Assembly (NCBI RefSeq): GCF_029338275.1
Contig: NZ_CP119789.1
Span: forward strand, 1,488,001 to 1,552,000
Length of the DNA stretch: 64,000 bases
From: Haloarcula ordinaria
GTDB lineage: Archaea; Halobacteriota; Halobacteria; Halobacteriales; Haloarculaceae
Direction of reading: 5' to 3'
Part shown: piece by piece, positions 44,455 through 53,008 of the stretch
Layout of the letters: every line of letters starts with the position of its first letter
Numbering within the stretch: position 1 is the first letter of the stretch
Translations under genes and position numbers: made by a program
The notes under the pieces: model-generated
Database searches by the model: none
Seen by the model: only the letters and a program-made list of their open reading frames with translations
What the model was told of the DNA's origin: nothing

Positions 44455-45147
44455 TCAGGCGGCCGACGCGTAGTCGTCGAACTTGTCTATCGACACGCCG
44501 TCGGTCGTGATCTCGGCGATGACGATACCGTTGCCCGACCCGGTGTCGCGCTCGGCGGCCGCGTTGACCGCGCGAATCGCGAGCGCGCGGGCGTCCTCGA
44601 TGCTCATCTCGGGGTCGTACTCGCCCTCGATGGTCCCAGTGGCCACCATCGTCCCGGAGCCGGTGACGGTGTAGTCGTCCTGCAGGACGCCCCCGGCGGG
44701 GTCGATGCTGTAGACGTGACTGCCCTCGTCATCGACGCCGCCGATGATGGGGTTGATGGCGAAGTACGGGCCGCCGCGGGCGAAGTTCCCGGCGAGCGTC
44801 GCCAGGCCGTGGATGGAGATGGTCTCGTCGCGGCGCACCTCGTAGAGGTTCGCCTCGGCGCGCATCGAGCGGATGAACGACTGGGCGCCGCCGACGCTGC
44901 CCACGAGCGTCATCGCCGCGTTGGGGTGAATCTGCTCGACCTTCGTGACGTGCTTGTTCGAGACGAAGCGGCCGCCCAGCGAGGCACGACGGTCCGTCGC
45001 GACGACGACGCCGTCCTCGGTGCTGATACCGACGGTGGTCGTCCCCGTCTTGACGACGGTCTCGTCGTCCTCGGTCCCCTCGTCAGCCGGGATGGACCCG
45101 ACCTCGGGCTCGTAGGCGTCGGTCAGTCGGTCGTCGGGGTCGTACAT
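44455..45147 (-). CDS. psmB: Proteasome subunit beta
   Basis: 230 residues. The propeptide ends VVKTG, followed by catalytic TTTVGISTEDGVVVATDRRA, so self-cleavage should expose Thr36. ATG 45147 overlaps the psmA stop as TGATG, and GGTGAGGAG just before it is the Shine-Dalgarno inside psmA. The mature beta ring supplies the peptidase sites of the 20S core. The linkage of psmA to psmB in one overlapping unit is notable because the two are often apart in other haloarchaea. Confidence 0.95.
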   Translation of the reverse strand: MYDPDDRLTDAYEPEVGSIPADEGTEDDETVVKTGTTTVGISTEDGVVVATDRRASLGGRFVSNKHVTKVEQIHPNAAMTLVGSVGGAQSFIRSMRAEANLYEVRRDETISIHGLATLAGNFARGGPYFAINPIIGGVDDEGSHVYSIDPAGGVLQDDYTVTGSGTMVATGTIEGEYDPEMSIEDARALAIRAVNAAAERDTGSGNGIVIAEITTDGVSIDKFDDYASAA

Positions 45148-45881
45148 CACTCCTCACCTCCGAGTTCGAACTCGGCGAGGCGGTCCGTGACCTCGTCTTC
45201 GGGGAGCGTGCTGAACTGCTCGCTCTCGACGTCGATGGTCGCGATGTCGACGCCCGTCGCGTCGAGCCCGTCCTCGTTGATCGAGGCCAGCGCACGCAGC
45301 GCGAGCTCGATGCCCGCTTCGAGGTCCATCTCCTCTTTGTACTCGTCTTCGAGGAACGTCTGGATGTCCTCGCGCGACCCGCCGATGGCGACGGCCTGCC
45401 ACTCGTAGGGCGTCCCGGAGGGGTCCGTCTCGAAGAGGCGCGGTTCGCCGTTCTCGATGCCGGCGACCAGCAGGGCCACCCCGAACGGACGGGCGCCGCC
45501 GGTCTGGGTGTACTGCTGGATGTAGTCGGTGACTTCCTTCGTCAGCGCCTCGACGGACGCCGGCTCGTCGTATCGCAGGCGGTTGACCTGAGCCTGGCGT
45601 CGCGCGACGTCGATGAGCTGCCGGGCGTCGGCGACGTGGCCGGCGCTCGCGACGCCGACGTGGTCGTCGATCTCGTGGATCTTCTCGATGCTGTCCCGTT
45701 CGATGAGCGGCGACCGGGCGTGCCGGTCCGCCGCCAGTACCACACCGTCAGCCGTTCGGATGCCGACGCTCGGTGTGCCGCGCTTGACGGCTTCACGGGC
45801 GTACTCGACCTGATAGAGGCGGCCGTCCGGGGAGAAGATGGTTATCCCGCGGTCGTACGCCTGTTGTTCGTTTCCTTGCAT
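45147..45881 (-). CDS. psmA: Proteasome subunit alpha
   Basis: 244 residues. The N-terminal MQGNEQQAYDRGITIFSPDG and RLYQVEYAREAVKRGTPSVG are the alpha-subunit signature (YDRxxTxFSPxGRLxQVEYA). Alpha rings form the gated entry to the 20S core and dock the PAN ATPases. The gene has its own TATA box and a short leader. Confidence 0.97.
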   Translation of the reverse strand: MQGNEQQAYDRGITIFSPDGRLYQVEYAREAVKRGTPSVGIRTADGVVLAADRHARSPLIERDSIEKIHEIDDHVGVASAGHVADARQLIDVARRQAQVNRLRYDEPASVEALTKEVTDYIQQYTQTGGARPFGVALLVAGIENGEPRLFETDPSGTPYEWQAVAIGGSREDIQTFLEDEYKEEMDLEAGIELALRALASINEDGLDATGVDIATIDVESEQFSTLPEDEVTDRLAEFELGGEE

Positions 45882-45916
45882 TGTGTTGTGTGTTCACCCG
45901 AGGTTAGGGCTTTACG

Positions 45917-45923
45917 TATATAT
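45917..45923 (-). promoter_or_regulatory. TATA box of psmAB
   Basis: On the minus strand the sequence GATATATACG is centred about 39 bp upstream of the psmA start at 45881, predicting a start near 45893 and a leader of roughly 12 bases. Confidence 0.65.
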
Positions 45924-45950
45924 CCGCACCTCAACTGGCAATTCTCGCCG

Positions 45951-46289
45951 TCAGTACAGCGAGAGGTCGCCGGTGACCCGGTCGACGAGGTCGTCTTCGG
46001 CGGGGCCGACGGCGAGCGCCGTGACCGTTCCCGGCTCCAGTTGCGTGTGGCCGGCGTCCCTGACGATCGCATTGGGCAGGCCCTCGCGCTCCGCGCGGTC
46101 GGCGAGTTCGAACAGCTCGGACTCGCTCGTCGCCTTGAGGACGACCTTCTTCTGGCCCTCGCCCTTCCAGGCACTGCGAGCCTTCCGACCGGTGTCCTCG
46201 TAGGCCGACAGGGACGCGTGTGCGACCTGGGCGGCGAGTTTCCCCTCGCCCATGCCGATGTCGGCCCGTGCGACGATGGCCTGCTTCAT
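45951..46289 (-). CDS. pth2: Peptidyl-tRNA hydrolase 2
   Basis: 112 residues, Pth2 family. [20 protein letters not shown] followed by [11 protein letters not shown] is the conserved catalytic and binding strip (K, Q, H), and [20 protein letters not shown] is the second signature. It frees tRNA from stalled peptidyl-tRNA. ATG 46289 gives the family start. It lies upstream of psmA, whose own TATA falls between the two. Confidence 0.95.
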   Translation of the reverse strand: MKQAIVARADIGMGEGKLAAQVAHASLSAYEDTGRKARSAWKGEGQKKVVLKATSESELFELADRAEREGLPNAIVRDAGHTQLEPGTVTALAVGPAEDDLVDRVTGDLSLY

Positions 46290-46410
46290 ACCCCGCAGAT
46301 AGAGGCCCGGACTTAAGGCCCCGTCGGAGCACCGGCCTGCTTGCACGTACCATAGGGTACTTCCGCCGTCGGTATGGTCCTCCCGAGGACGGAGGGGCTG
46401 GACTCTCCCA

Positions 46411-46428
46411 GTCACCCTATCGGGTGAC
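46411..46428. terminator. Hairpin at the 3' end of the BGTF gene
   Basis: GTCACCC (46411-46417), loop TATC, GGGTGAC (46422-46428): perfect 7-bp arms six bases beyond the stop of the minus-strand BGTF gene. It may protect or end the transcript; no strong T-tract follows on the minus strand. Confidence 0.4.
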
Positions 46429-46434
46429 CGGCGC

Positions 46435-47178
46435 TCAGACGACTTCGCCCGACACCTCGGTGAGTGTCGTCCCGTCGTGGCGGACCGAGATATCGAAGGT
46501 GGTGCCCGTCTCGACCGACCCGAAGTCCATCGTCACCGCGAACGTCCCGTCGTCCCGGACGACTGCGGACTGCTGTCGCAGGAAGGGGTTGGCCGAGTCG
46601 GTGCTGCGGACCCGGACCGTCAGTTCGCTGCCGGCCCCGACGTCAGTGGTCCCACGAATCGTCTGGTTAGGGGCCGCATCGACGGTGAGCCGGTCGCCCT
46701 CGTGGCTGAGGTGCGTCCCCGGTTCCCGCGTGGGTTCGGGGGTCGGTTCCTCGCTGACGGAGGCGTCTATCCGGGCGGTGCGGTTCGCCAGGACGCCCGT
46801 GTCGTTCCGAACGACGACGGTGGCGGTGGCGTTCTCCTCGACACTGCGGAGGTCGAAGGTCGTCGCGAACGTCCCGTTCTCATGGACGCTCGCCGACTCA
46901 GTGTAGAGGAACGGCGATTCGCTGTCGGTACTCTTGACATGGACCGTCAGGTCGGCGCCCGCCGCGGCGTCGGTCCTGCCACGGATGGTCTCGTTCGCGG
47001 TGGCTTCGAGGACGAGCGACTCGCCAGTAGGCTCGATCGTCGTCCCGTTCGACGCCTCGCCGGCCGCTGGCTGGTCGGCTACGTCACCGGTGACGAGCGG
47101 AACGCCGACAGCGGCACCGGCAAGCACCAGTGCCACGAGCCCCAGACCCGCGACGACGGCGACCTGGTGGCTGTTCAT
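46435..47178 (-). CDS. BGTF-domain surface protein
   Basis: 247 residues with an N-terminal membrane anchor/signal ([20 protein letters not shown]) and two BGTF repeats. One carries [19 protein letters not shown] ... [17 protein letters not shown], the other [19 protein letters not shown] ... [17 protein letters not shown]; they are separated by an Glu/Pro-rich hinge ([12 protein letters not shown]). Such domains occur in haloarchaeal S-layer and surface proteins. Many N-x-S/T sites are present. ATG 47178 is preferred to a GTG two codons upstream because GGAGGTG lies at the proper distance. Confidence 0.8.
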   Translation of the reverse strand: MNSHQVAVVAGLGLVALVLAGAAVGVPLVTGDVADQPAAGEASNGTTIEPTGESLVLEATANETIRGRTDAAAGADLTVHVKSTDSESPFLYTESASVHENGTFATTFDLRSVEENATATVVVRNDTGVLANRTARIDASVSEEPTPEPTREPGTHLSHEGDRLTVDAAPNQTIRGTTDVGAGSELTVRVRSTDSANPFLRQQSAVVRDDGTFAVTMDFGSVETGTTFDISVRHDGTTLTEVSGEVV

Positions 47179-47347
47179 CGACACACCTCCCGCCGTCGGT
47201 GGTCAGCTGTCCGATACGACTGGTCGTTCGTTGGAGGGGATGGGCGGCTTGGCCGCATACACGTGGAGCTGGACAGGGGATTCAAATAGGGCTACCCGAC
47301 AGTTAAAACGGGTTTGAAGCGATACCGTCGTCGAACCGAGGCCGGAT

Positions 47348-47354
47348 GTTTTAG
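47348..47354 (+). promoter_or_regulatory. TATA box of dcd
   Basis: GTTTTAG is centred about 29 bp before the dcd ATG at 47380, predicting a leaderless transcript for dcd and the genes coupled to it. Confidence 0.5.
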
Positions 47355-47379
47355 GTACCGCGTGGCGCTACCTCGGGTA

Positions 47380-47967
47380 ATGATACTCTCGGACGCAGAT
47401 ATCCTCCGCCGTCTCGAGGGGGGCGACCTCGTCGTCGAACCCCTCGACGACCCCGACATCCAGATTCAGCCCGCCAGCGTCGACCTCCGACTCGGCAGCC
47501 AGTTCCTGGAGTTCCAGCACGCCAACATCCCGTGTATCCACCCCAACTCCGAGGCCGAGGTGGGAGAGTACGTCGACGAGACAGAAGTCGACGAGGGTGG
47601 GGAGTACATCCTCCACCCCGGTGACTTCGTGCTGGGGACGACGTACGAACGCGTCGAGATTCCCGACGACCTCATCGCCCACGTCGAGGGACGCTCGTCG
47701 CTGGGCCGCCTGGCCATCGTCGTCCACGCCACCGCGGGCCTCTGTGACCCGGGTTACGAGGGCCAGATAACCCTCGAACTGTCGAACCTGGGGACGGCAC
47801 CCGTCGCGCTGACGCCGGGGATGCGCATCTCCCAGCTCACCTTCACCGAGCTGAAGACGCCCGCCGACCGCCCGTACGGCGAGGAGCGGGGCTCGAAGTA
47901 CCAGGGCCAGCGGGGGCCGCAGGCGAGCAAGATACAAGGCGATAGAGAGTTCGGAGGCGACCAATGA
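47380..47967 (+). CDS. dcd: dCTP deaminase
   Basis: 195 residues. [20 protein letters not shown] and [20 protein letters not shown] are the active-site and trimer-interface signatures. The enzyme makes dUTP from dCTP; bifunctional deaminase/dUTPase forms exist in archaea and cannot be excluded. The C-terminus REFGGDQ is encoded by bases that include GGAGG and an ATGA junction, and this end is repeated twice just downstream, see 47947-48094. Confidence 0.95.
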   Translation: MILSDADILRRLEGGDLVVEPLDDPDIQIQPASVDLRLGSQFLEFQHANIPCIHPNSEAEVGEYVDETEVDEGGEYILHPGDFVLGTTYERVEIPDDLIAHVEGRSSLGRLAIVVHATAGLCDPGYEGQITLELSNLGTAPVALTPGMRISQLTFTELKTPADRPYGEERGSKYQGQRGPQASKIQGDREFGGDQ

Positions 47968-48035
47968 AAACCGGAGCCAGCGGCTCCGTGTTCGTGTCTC
48001 GGCTGCGAACGAGTGAGTTCGGAGGCGACCAATGA
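47964..48035 (+). CDS. Micro-ORF 1 (23 aa) coupled to dcd
   Basis: The ATG overlaps the dcd stop (ATGA) with GGAGG six bases upstream. The peptide begins [14 protein letters not shown], continues RTSEFGGDQ and stops. The last six residues are the same as those of dcd. It is well placed for translational coupling; whether a stable peptide is made is unknown. Alternatively the unit only passes ribosomes from dcd to the ThiN-type gene. Confidence 0.5.
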   Translation: MKTGASGSVFVSRLRTSEFGGDQ

Positions 48036-48094
48036 GCGACGCGCGGGTCGCTCCAGCGTCGGCGAGAAACGAATTGTTCGGAGGCGACCAGTAG
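48032..48094 (+). CDS. Micro-ORF 2 (20 aa) coupled to micro-ORF 1
   Basis: It begins at the ATGA junction of micro-ORF 1 with its own GGAGG, reads [14 protein letters not shown] and ends LFGGDQ-TAG. Its stop is one base before the ATG of the ThiN-type gene at 48096, and its terminal GGAGG is 11 bases before that ATG, so it supplies the next ribosome-binding site. Confidence 0.5.
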   Translation: MSDARVAPASARNELFGGDQ

Positions 48095-48095
48095 G

Positions 48096-48992
48096 ATGCG
48101 CTTCATCGAGGAGCTCGTCGTCGACGACTTCCTCCCGACGTTCCGGTCGCTGCTCGCCGACGCGCTCCGGGAGCGCGGGTTGACCCAGTCGGAGGTCGCG
48201 GAACTGCTGGGTATCAGTCAGAGCGCGGTCTCGAAGTACGTCCACGGCGACGTCGAGCGCAACCCGGCGCTGCTCGACCACCGCGGCCTGACCGACCTGG
48301 TCGACCGCCTCGCCGACGGCCTCGTGAGCGGCGAGATGACGCCCGTCCAGGCGCTCGTCGAGACGGAGGTGTTCATCCGTGAACTCGAACAGGGCGGCGT
48401 GCTGGCGACGCTCCACGAGGAGGCGGTCCCGGAACTGGCCGAGTACGACACCGGGTTCGCGGTCCACGACCCGAACTCTGAACTGCGCGCCGCGGAGCGG
48501 ACGCTGTCGTCGGTCCGGCGGGGGCTCTCCGTCCTCGAGAACACCAGCGGGTTCGCCTCGCTCATCCCCGCGGTCGGGTCGAACCTCGTCGAGGTGCTCC
48601 CCGGCGGCGACTCTATCGACGACGTGGCGGCCGTCCCGGGCCGGATTCTGGACGTGAAGGGGCGCGCCACGATTCCGGGCGACCCGGAGTTCGGGGTGAG
48701 CGAGCACGTCGCGACGCTCGTCCTCGCCGCCCGGGCGGCAGACAGCGGCGCGCGCGCGGCGCTCAACGTCAGGTACGACCCGGACATCGTGGCGGCCTTA
48801 GAGGCGGCGGGCCACGAGACCGTCGAGTTCGACGCCGAAGCCGACCTGGAGGCGGCCGTCGCGGCGGCGCTGGCCGACCATCCCGACACTGACGTGCTCT
48901 ATCAGACCGGTGGGATGGGTATCGAACCGGTCGTCTACCTGCTCGGCGCGGACGCGCCGACCGTCGCCGCGTGGACGCGGGACGTCCTGTGA
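48096..48992 (+). CDS. thiR: HTH-ThiN protein, ThiR-type thiamine regulator
   Basis: 298 residues. The N-terminal HTH (RERGLTQSEVAELLGISQSA then VSKYVHGD) is followed by a ThiN domain (from about residue 125, ending LYQTGGMGIEPVVYLLGADA). Archaeal proteins of this build are repressors that sense thiamine phosphate or TPP; ThiN alone is a thiamine-phosphate synthase. The lack of a fused ThiD favours the regulator. thi4 is encoded 1.3 kb downstream, which fits a local target. Confidence 0.82.
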   Translation: MRFIEELVVDDFLPTFRSLLADALRERGLTQSEVAELLGISQSAVSKYVHGDVERNPALLDHRGLTDLVDRLADGLVSGEMTPVQALVETEVFIRELEQGGVLATLHEEAVPELAEYDTGFAVHDPNSELRAAERTLSSVRRGLSVLENTSGFASLIPAVGSNLVEVLPGGDSIDDVAAVPGRILDVKGRATIPGDPEFGVSEHVATLVLAARAADSGARAALNVRYDPDIVAALEAAGHETVEFDAEADLEAAVAAALADHPDTDVLYQTGGMGIEPVVYLLGADAPTVAAWTRDVL

Positions 48993-49639
48993 CCAGCACC
49001 CAGGCGTTCTACGGACGGTGGGCGGCCGTCTACGACCGCCTGGCCAGCGCCCCGGGCGTCGGGTCGTGGCGCGAGCGCGCGGCCGACGCGCTCGACGTCG
49101 ACGCCGGCGACACCGTCGTCGAGATGGGCTGTGGGACTGGCGCGAACGTACCGGCTCTCAGCGAGCGCGTCGGTCCGGCCGGGCGCGTCGTCGGGCTCGA
49201 CGTCACCCGCGAGATGCTGCTCCGCGCACGCGAACACCCTCGGCGCGTCGGCGAGACGGTGGACTGGGTCCAGGCCGACGCCGTCAGGCCTCCCGTTTCC
49301 GATGCCGACGCTGTCCTCTCGACGTTCGTCGCCGGCATCTTCCCCGACCCCGCGGCCGCAGTGGACGCCTGGTGTGACTGCGTCCGACCCGGCGGCCGCG
49401 TCGCGCTGCTGAACTTCCAGCGAAGCGACCGCACGCTCGCTGCACCGCTGAACGTCGCCTTCGAGGGGTTCGTCAGGCTCTCCGCGCCGGGGACACGACT
49501 CTCGCGGCGGTCACACGCCAGCGCCTTCGAACAGCGGGTCGCGGCCGCCCGCGAGCGACTCACCGAGCGAACCGTCGCTCGTCGCTACGAGACGTTCGCC
49601 GGCGGGTTCCTGGGCCTGGTCTCCGGACGGGTCACGTAG
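48989..49639 (+). CDS. Class I SAM-dependent methyltransferase
   Basis: 216 residues. Motif I is VVEMGCGTGANVPALSERVG, with GLDVTREMLLRAREHPRR and the DADAVLSTFVAGIFPDP stretch. The GTG start overlaps the stop of the ThiN-type gene (GTGA), so the two are co-translated. UbiE/Coq5-like enzymes share this core. The substrate is unknown; coupling to a thiamine regulator is interesting but unexplained. Confidence 0.82.
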   Translation: MTSTQAFYGRWAAVYDRLASAPGVGSWRERAADALDVDAGDTVVEMGCGTGANVPALSERVGPAGRVVGLDVTREMLLRAREHPRRVGETVDWVQADAVRPPVSDADAVLSTFVAGIFPDPAAAVDAWCDCVRPGGRVALLNFQRSDRTLAAPLNVAFEGFVRLSAPGTRLSRRSHASAFEQRVAAARERLTERTVARRYETFAGGFLGLVSGRVT

Positions 49640-49644
49640 CCGCC

Positions 49645-50172
49645 TCAGCTGGTCTCGAGTTCGCCCACTGGCAGTGACGACGCGGCACCCGCAAGCGACG
49701 TCGAATCGTCGTAGTCCGCCTCCAGGGTGTCCAGGAACTCCGGAATCGTCCACGTCCGCTCCTCGTCGCTACAGGGGTAGACTCCCACGAGGTCGCCGTC
49801 CTCGTAGGCGGCCACCAGCATCATCGGCGTCGTCAGCACCTCCTCGCTCTTCCCGACCAGGAGCGAGGCCGTCCGCGTCTCGAACGGAGGGCGGAGGCTC
49901 AGGCCGTGGTCGGCCGCCCACGCTTCGAACCGCTCGACGGTCTCCAGCAGTTCGCTCTGGCGGTTGCGCTCGCTGATGGTGATCTCGTCGGGCCAGGTCG
50001 TTACGGTGAAATCGCTCAGGACGCCGTTCGTGCGAAGACTGCTCAGCCGGTCGATGACGGTCGTCCGGGGGCCACACACCGGACGACGGGTCCAGAGGGA
50101 CACTTCGAGGTCGGTCGCCGACGCGTCCTCGACCTGGACCGACGTTGTGGTATTCGAGATTTTGTTCGACAT
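49645..50172 (-). CDS. Conserved haloarchaeal protein, 175 aa
   Basis: The start MSNKISNTTTSVQVEDASAT is followed by SLWTRRPVCGPRTTVIDRLS and LLETVERFEAWAADHGLSLR, then beta-rich sequence (MMLVAAYEDGDLVGVYPCSD) and an acidic tail. No domain is known to me. There are no membrane helices. It is tail-to-tail with the methyltransferase and has its own A/T-rich promoter region with palindromes. Confidence 0.6.
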   Translation of the reverse strand: MSNKISNTTTSVQVEDASATDLEVSLWTRRPVCGPRTTVIDRLSSLRTNGVLSDFTVTTWPDEITISERNRQSELLETVERFEAWAADHGLSLRPPFETRTASLLVGKSEEVLTTPMMLVAAYEDGDLVGVYPCSDEERTWTIPEFLDTLEADYDDSTSLAGAASSLPVGELETS

Positions 50173-50190
50173 TTGTCCTTAATCGTCTAC

Positions 50191-50206
50191 TTAGTTGGGA
50201 AACTAA
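50191..50206. promoter_or_regulatory. Palindrome in the promoter of the 49645 gene
   Basis: TTAGTT-GGGA-AACTAA forms perfect 6-bp arms; an overlapping AACT-AAC-AGTT follows. It lies 19-34 bp upstream of the ATG at 50172, over the expected TATA/start region, so a bound regulator could block transcription. Confidence 0.35.
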
Positions 50207-50296
50207 CAGTTAATTGTTTGTATAATGGTGCTATTACTGACTATACAGGAATATCCGGACTATTCGAGGCGTCGCCCCGACGACCTGGAGACGGCG

Positions 50297-51220
50297 TCAG
50301 TCGTCCGCGACGGCCGTCGTTCGGGACGTGAGCTCGACCGGGTCGGCGTCGACCGCGAGTTCGTCGAGCGCCACCTGGGCTGCCTTCTTGCCCGAGACGA
50401 GCATGGCGCCGAACGTCGGTCCCATCCGTGGGAGGCCGTGCGCCGTGGCCGTCGCCATCCCGGTCGCGACCAGTCCGTCGTGGACGAGCCCGGTCTCCTC
50501 GACGACGGCGTCCTCGCTCTCGCCGACCCACATCGAGTCGTGGCCGGGCGAGTCGTGTCCCGGCGCGCCGTAGGTGTCGCCGTCCGTCGCGTCCATGCCG
50601 GTGTCGCCCGCGTCGATTCCAGGGCCCTCCAGGACGCCACGCTCGTCGAGTTTCTTCACGACCATCGCGTCGTGCCCAGTGGCGTCGATGACGAGGTCGG
50701 CCTCGACGGCGATGGGGTCGACGCAGGTTATCTCGCGGGGGAGTGCGTGGACCGGTGTCCAGTTCATCACGATGCCGCCCACTCGGTGGTTCTCACGGAC
50801 GACGATGTCGGTGAACTCGGTCATGTTCTGCATCTTCGCGCCGGCGTCACAGGCGGCCTTGATGAGGCCGGAACAGGCCTCCGGACCGTTCGCGAGGTAC
50901 AGTCCCTCGGTGTCTTCGGCCGGCTTGTGGGCCACGTCGAGGTCCGCGAGAATCTCCTGGGCAGGGTCACGGACCGTCACCTTGTTCATCAGGAAGCCGC
51001 CGAGCCAGAACCCCCCGCCGAGGTAGTTGTTCTTCTCGACGACCATCGTCTCGACGCCGCGCTCGGACAGCTCCTTCGCGGCCATCAGCCCCGAAGGACC
51101 GCCGCCGACGACGACGACCTCGGTATCGGAGAACTCGAGGAACTCGTCTGACCACTCCTGTCCGATTGCACGCGTCACCTCCGCTTCGCCAACGTCGCTG
51201 AACTGGTCGAACTGGCGCAT
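50297..51220 (-). CDS. thi4: Thiazole synthase Thi4 (THI4 family)
   Basis: 307 residues. The FAD/NAD-binding start [20 protein letters not shown] and [20 protein letters not shown] are diagnostic. [20 protein letters not shown] holds Cys166, equivalent to the sulfur-donor Cys of the suicidal yeast enzyme and of Haloferax volcanii Thi4, so this is likely a suicide rather than a sulfide-dependent form. It builds the adenylated thiazole of thiamine from NAD and glycine. A TATA-like TTTTAA at 51246-51251 fits a leaderless start. Confidence 0.92.
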   Translation of the reverse strand: MRQFDQFSDVGEAEVTRAIGQEWSDEFLEFSDTEVVVVGGGPSGLMAAKELSERGVETMVVEKNNYLGGGFWLGGFLMNKVTVRDPAQEILADLDVAHKPAEDTEGLYLANGPEACSGLIKAACDAGAKMQNMTEFTDIVVRENHRVGGIVMNWTPVHALPREITCVDPIAVEADLVIDATGHDAMVVKKLDERGVLEGPGIDAGDTGMDATDGDTYGAPGHDSPGHDSMWVGESEDAVVEETGLVHDGLVATGMATATAHGLPRMGPTFGAMLVSGKKAAQVALDELAVDADPVELTSRTTAVADD

Positions 51221-51245
51221 ACAACTCAGTGATATTAGTTGGTTG

Positions 51246-51251
51246 TTAAAA
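51246..51251 (-). promoter_or_regulatory. TATA-like element of thi4
   Basis: TTTTAA on the minus strand is centred about 28 bp before the ATG at 51220. CAACT and AGTTG arms (10-bp spacer) lie between it and the ATG and could be an operator for the ThiN regulator; that is a guess. Confidence 0.4.
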
Positions 51252-51383
51252 TGCGTTGTGGTCGAACGACACGCGGCTGTTCCGTGGCTACGGCCGGGTC
51301 GTGGAGGAGCCTGCCGCAGATTCGGGCTGCTACCCGATGATGCGAATCCCAGTGAGAACGAGGGTCGACGACCGGCCGTCAGG

Positions 51384-52133
51384 CTACTGGTCTCCGCCCG
51401 TTCGGATGGCCCGTTCGGCGTCGGCCAGTGCCTCGTCGGCGTCGAAGGCCGCGATGGCCGCGTCCTGTGCCTCGGGATCGTCCGCCAACGCTCTTGCGTG
51501 GGCGGTGATGCCGGGGATGGCGCGGACGATGTTGTCGATTATCGGGACCGTCGCGACCTGTGCCGACCGACTGAGCGGGTTCAGGTCGACGACGAGCTCC
51601 GTCTTGCCCATCGCGCCGAGCGCTTCGGCGCGGTCGCCGTCCTCCAGCGGAACGAGGACCACGTCGGCGGCCTCGATGCCGTCGGCGTCCACCTTCGCGC
51701 GCTCGTGGTCGAGGCCGGGGATGGCGCCGTCTGCGGTCAGTCCCTTCACCGCGGTCGCGCCGTGTTCGCGGAGGTACTCGGCGATGGCCTCGATGCGTTC
51801 CTCGGTCCGGTTGAACAGGTTCACCTCCAGATCCGCGCCGGTGACCTCGGCCAGTTCGACCAGTTCACCGGGGACCAGCGCTGCGGCGTTGCCGTTGACC
51901 GAGATGACGGCGTGCTCGGCGCTCAGGAGATAGGCAGCCGCCGCACGCTCCGCCCGGTCGGCGCTCTCGAGCGTCCGTTCGCCGAGCAGGTAGTCGTAGG
52001 CCTCTCCGCGGCCCTGGGCGATGAGCCCCTGCCGGGAGGTGATGCCGCGGTCGACCCCGGCCTCGATGCGGTGGCGGGTCAGCAGCGACTCGTACCGTGG
52101 GTGGCTCTCGGGAACCTCGACCTCGTCGCTCAT
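51384..52133 (-). CDS. 4-phosphopantoate--beta-alanine ligase
   Basis: 249 residues, archaeal phosphopantothenate synthetase. [20 protein letters not shown] and [20 protein letters not shown] start the protein, and [19 protein letters not shown] and [20 protein letters not shown] are the substrate-binding signatures. It joins 4-phosphopantoate to beta-alanine with ATP in CoA synthesis. It follows the pantoate kinase gene by 38 bp. The MfnA-type enzyme at 28894 may supply beta-alanine. Confidence 0.93.
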   Translation of the reverse strand: MSDEVEVPESHPRYESLLTRHRIEAGVDRGITSRQGLIAQGRGEAYDYLLGERTLESADRAERAAAAYLLSAEHAVISVNGNAAALVPGELVELAEVTGADLEVNLFNRTEERIEAIAEYLREHGATAVKGLTADGAIPGLDHERAKVDADGIEAADVVLVPLEDGDRAEALGAMGKTELVVDLNPLSRSAQVATVPIIDNIVRAIPGITAHARALADDPEAQDAAIAAFDADEALADAERAIRTGGDQ

Positions 52134-52171
52134 ACGACCCGTTCGCCGGTCGAGGGTAGAAAGCCCGTCGG

Positions 52172-53008
52172 TCAGCGGTCGGGTTCGACCGTCGCGCCCG
52201 CCGGGTCCACTTCACAGACGTTCGCGTCGTACCCAGCGTCGGTGAGACCGGTCCCGAGCGCGAAGACCGTCTCGCCGAGCATCGCCATCGCGGCGTCGCC
52301 GCCCGCCTCGTTGACGTCGGTGACGACGTCCCACACCGCCGGCGTGAGCAGGTCGGCCTCCCTGGAAAACTGCCGGGACGCGCGCATGAACGATTCGAGG
52401 GTCGGTTCCTTGACGACCTGCGAGAGCGCCCGTTCGCCGGCCCCACTCAGTTCCGCCGTCTCGCCGTCGACCACGTCGGCTGTCGAGAGCTCGCCGAGCG
52501 TGTGGTACTCGATGCGTGCCCGGTCGGGGATCGCGTCGACGTAGTTGTGGCCCGGCGCACCGGGTTCCAGGCGGAGCGGAATACCCCCTCGGGACTGCCC
52601 GACGACGTCGCCCAGGCCGGTTCCAGCCTGGACCTCCGCGCCGTGGGCGACGGTCACCAGCTCGTTGTAAGAGAGTCGCCGGTCGAAGGCGGCGTTGCCC
52701 GCGAGCGCCGTCCCCAGTGCCATGGCGCCGGAGACGCCGAAGCCCGCCCCCAGCGGCAGATCCGTGGTTGCGGTCACGCGCGCGGTTGCTCCGAGAGCGT
52801 CGAGCACTCGTTCCACGGCGTCCATCCCCACCCGCTCTCCATCGAGTTCGATACGTGTCTCCTCGGCCGGGCGGATGGTCACCCGGACGCCGTCGGAGAG
52901 CGCCAGTCCGCCCCCACGCGACCCCGTCTCCGTCGGGTCCTCGCCCCGGTCCACGGTGAAAAAGCCGGTCACGTGCCCGGGGACGAAGGCCTCGGCTTCC
53001 GTCTTCAT
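52172..53008 (-). CDS. Pantoate kinase (GHMP family)
   Basis: 278 residues. The GHMP ATP loop is TDLPLGAGFGVSGAMALGTA, and the N-terminal FVPGHVTGFFTVDRGEDPTE and GTGLGDVVGQSRGGIPLRLE are the archaeal PoK signatures. It phosphorylates pantoate for the ligase encoded next, replacing the bacterial PanC/PanK route. Confidence 0.93.
   Translation of the reverse strand: MKTEAEAFVPGHVTGFFTVDRGEDPTETGSRGGGLALSDGVRVTIRPAEETRIELDGERVGMDAVERVLDALGATARVTATTDLPLGAGFGVSGAMALGTALAGNAAFDRRLSYNELVTVAHGAEVQAGTGLGDVVGQSRGGIPLRLEPGAPGHNYVDAIPDRARIEYHTLGELSTADVVDGETAELSGAGERALSQVVKEPTLESFMRASRQFSREADLLTPAVWDVVTDVNEAGGDAAMAMLGETVFALGTGLTDAGYDANVCEVDPAGATVEPDR

Larger units (their letters stand above)
47947..48094. 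repeat. Triple repeat of the dcd 3' end with built-in Shine-Dalgarno
   Basis: The core GTTCGGAGGCGACCA occurs at 47949, 48017 and 48076. Copies one and two are identical over 21 bases (47947-47967 and 48015-48035) through the ATGA junction; copy three ends GTAG. Each encodes FGGDQ followed by a stop and carries GGAGG six bases before the next ATG in copies one and two. Spacings are 68 and 59 bp, both leaving remainder 2 on division by 3, as needed to keep FGGDQ in the frame of the ATG supplied by the previous copy. A hairpin CGGAGCC-AGC-GGCTCCG (47972-47988) lies in the first interval. Confidence 0.9.
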
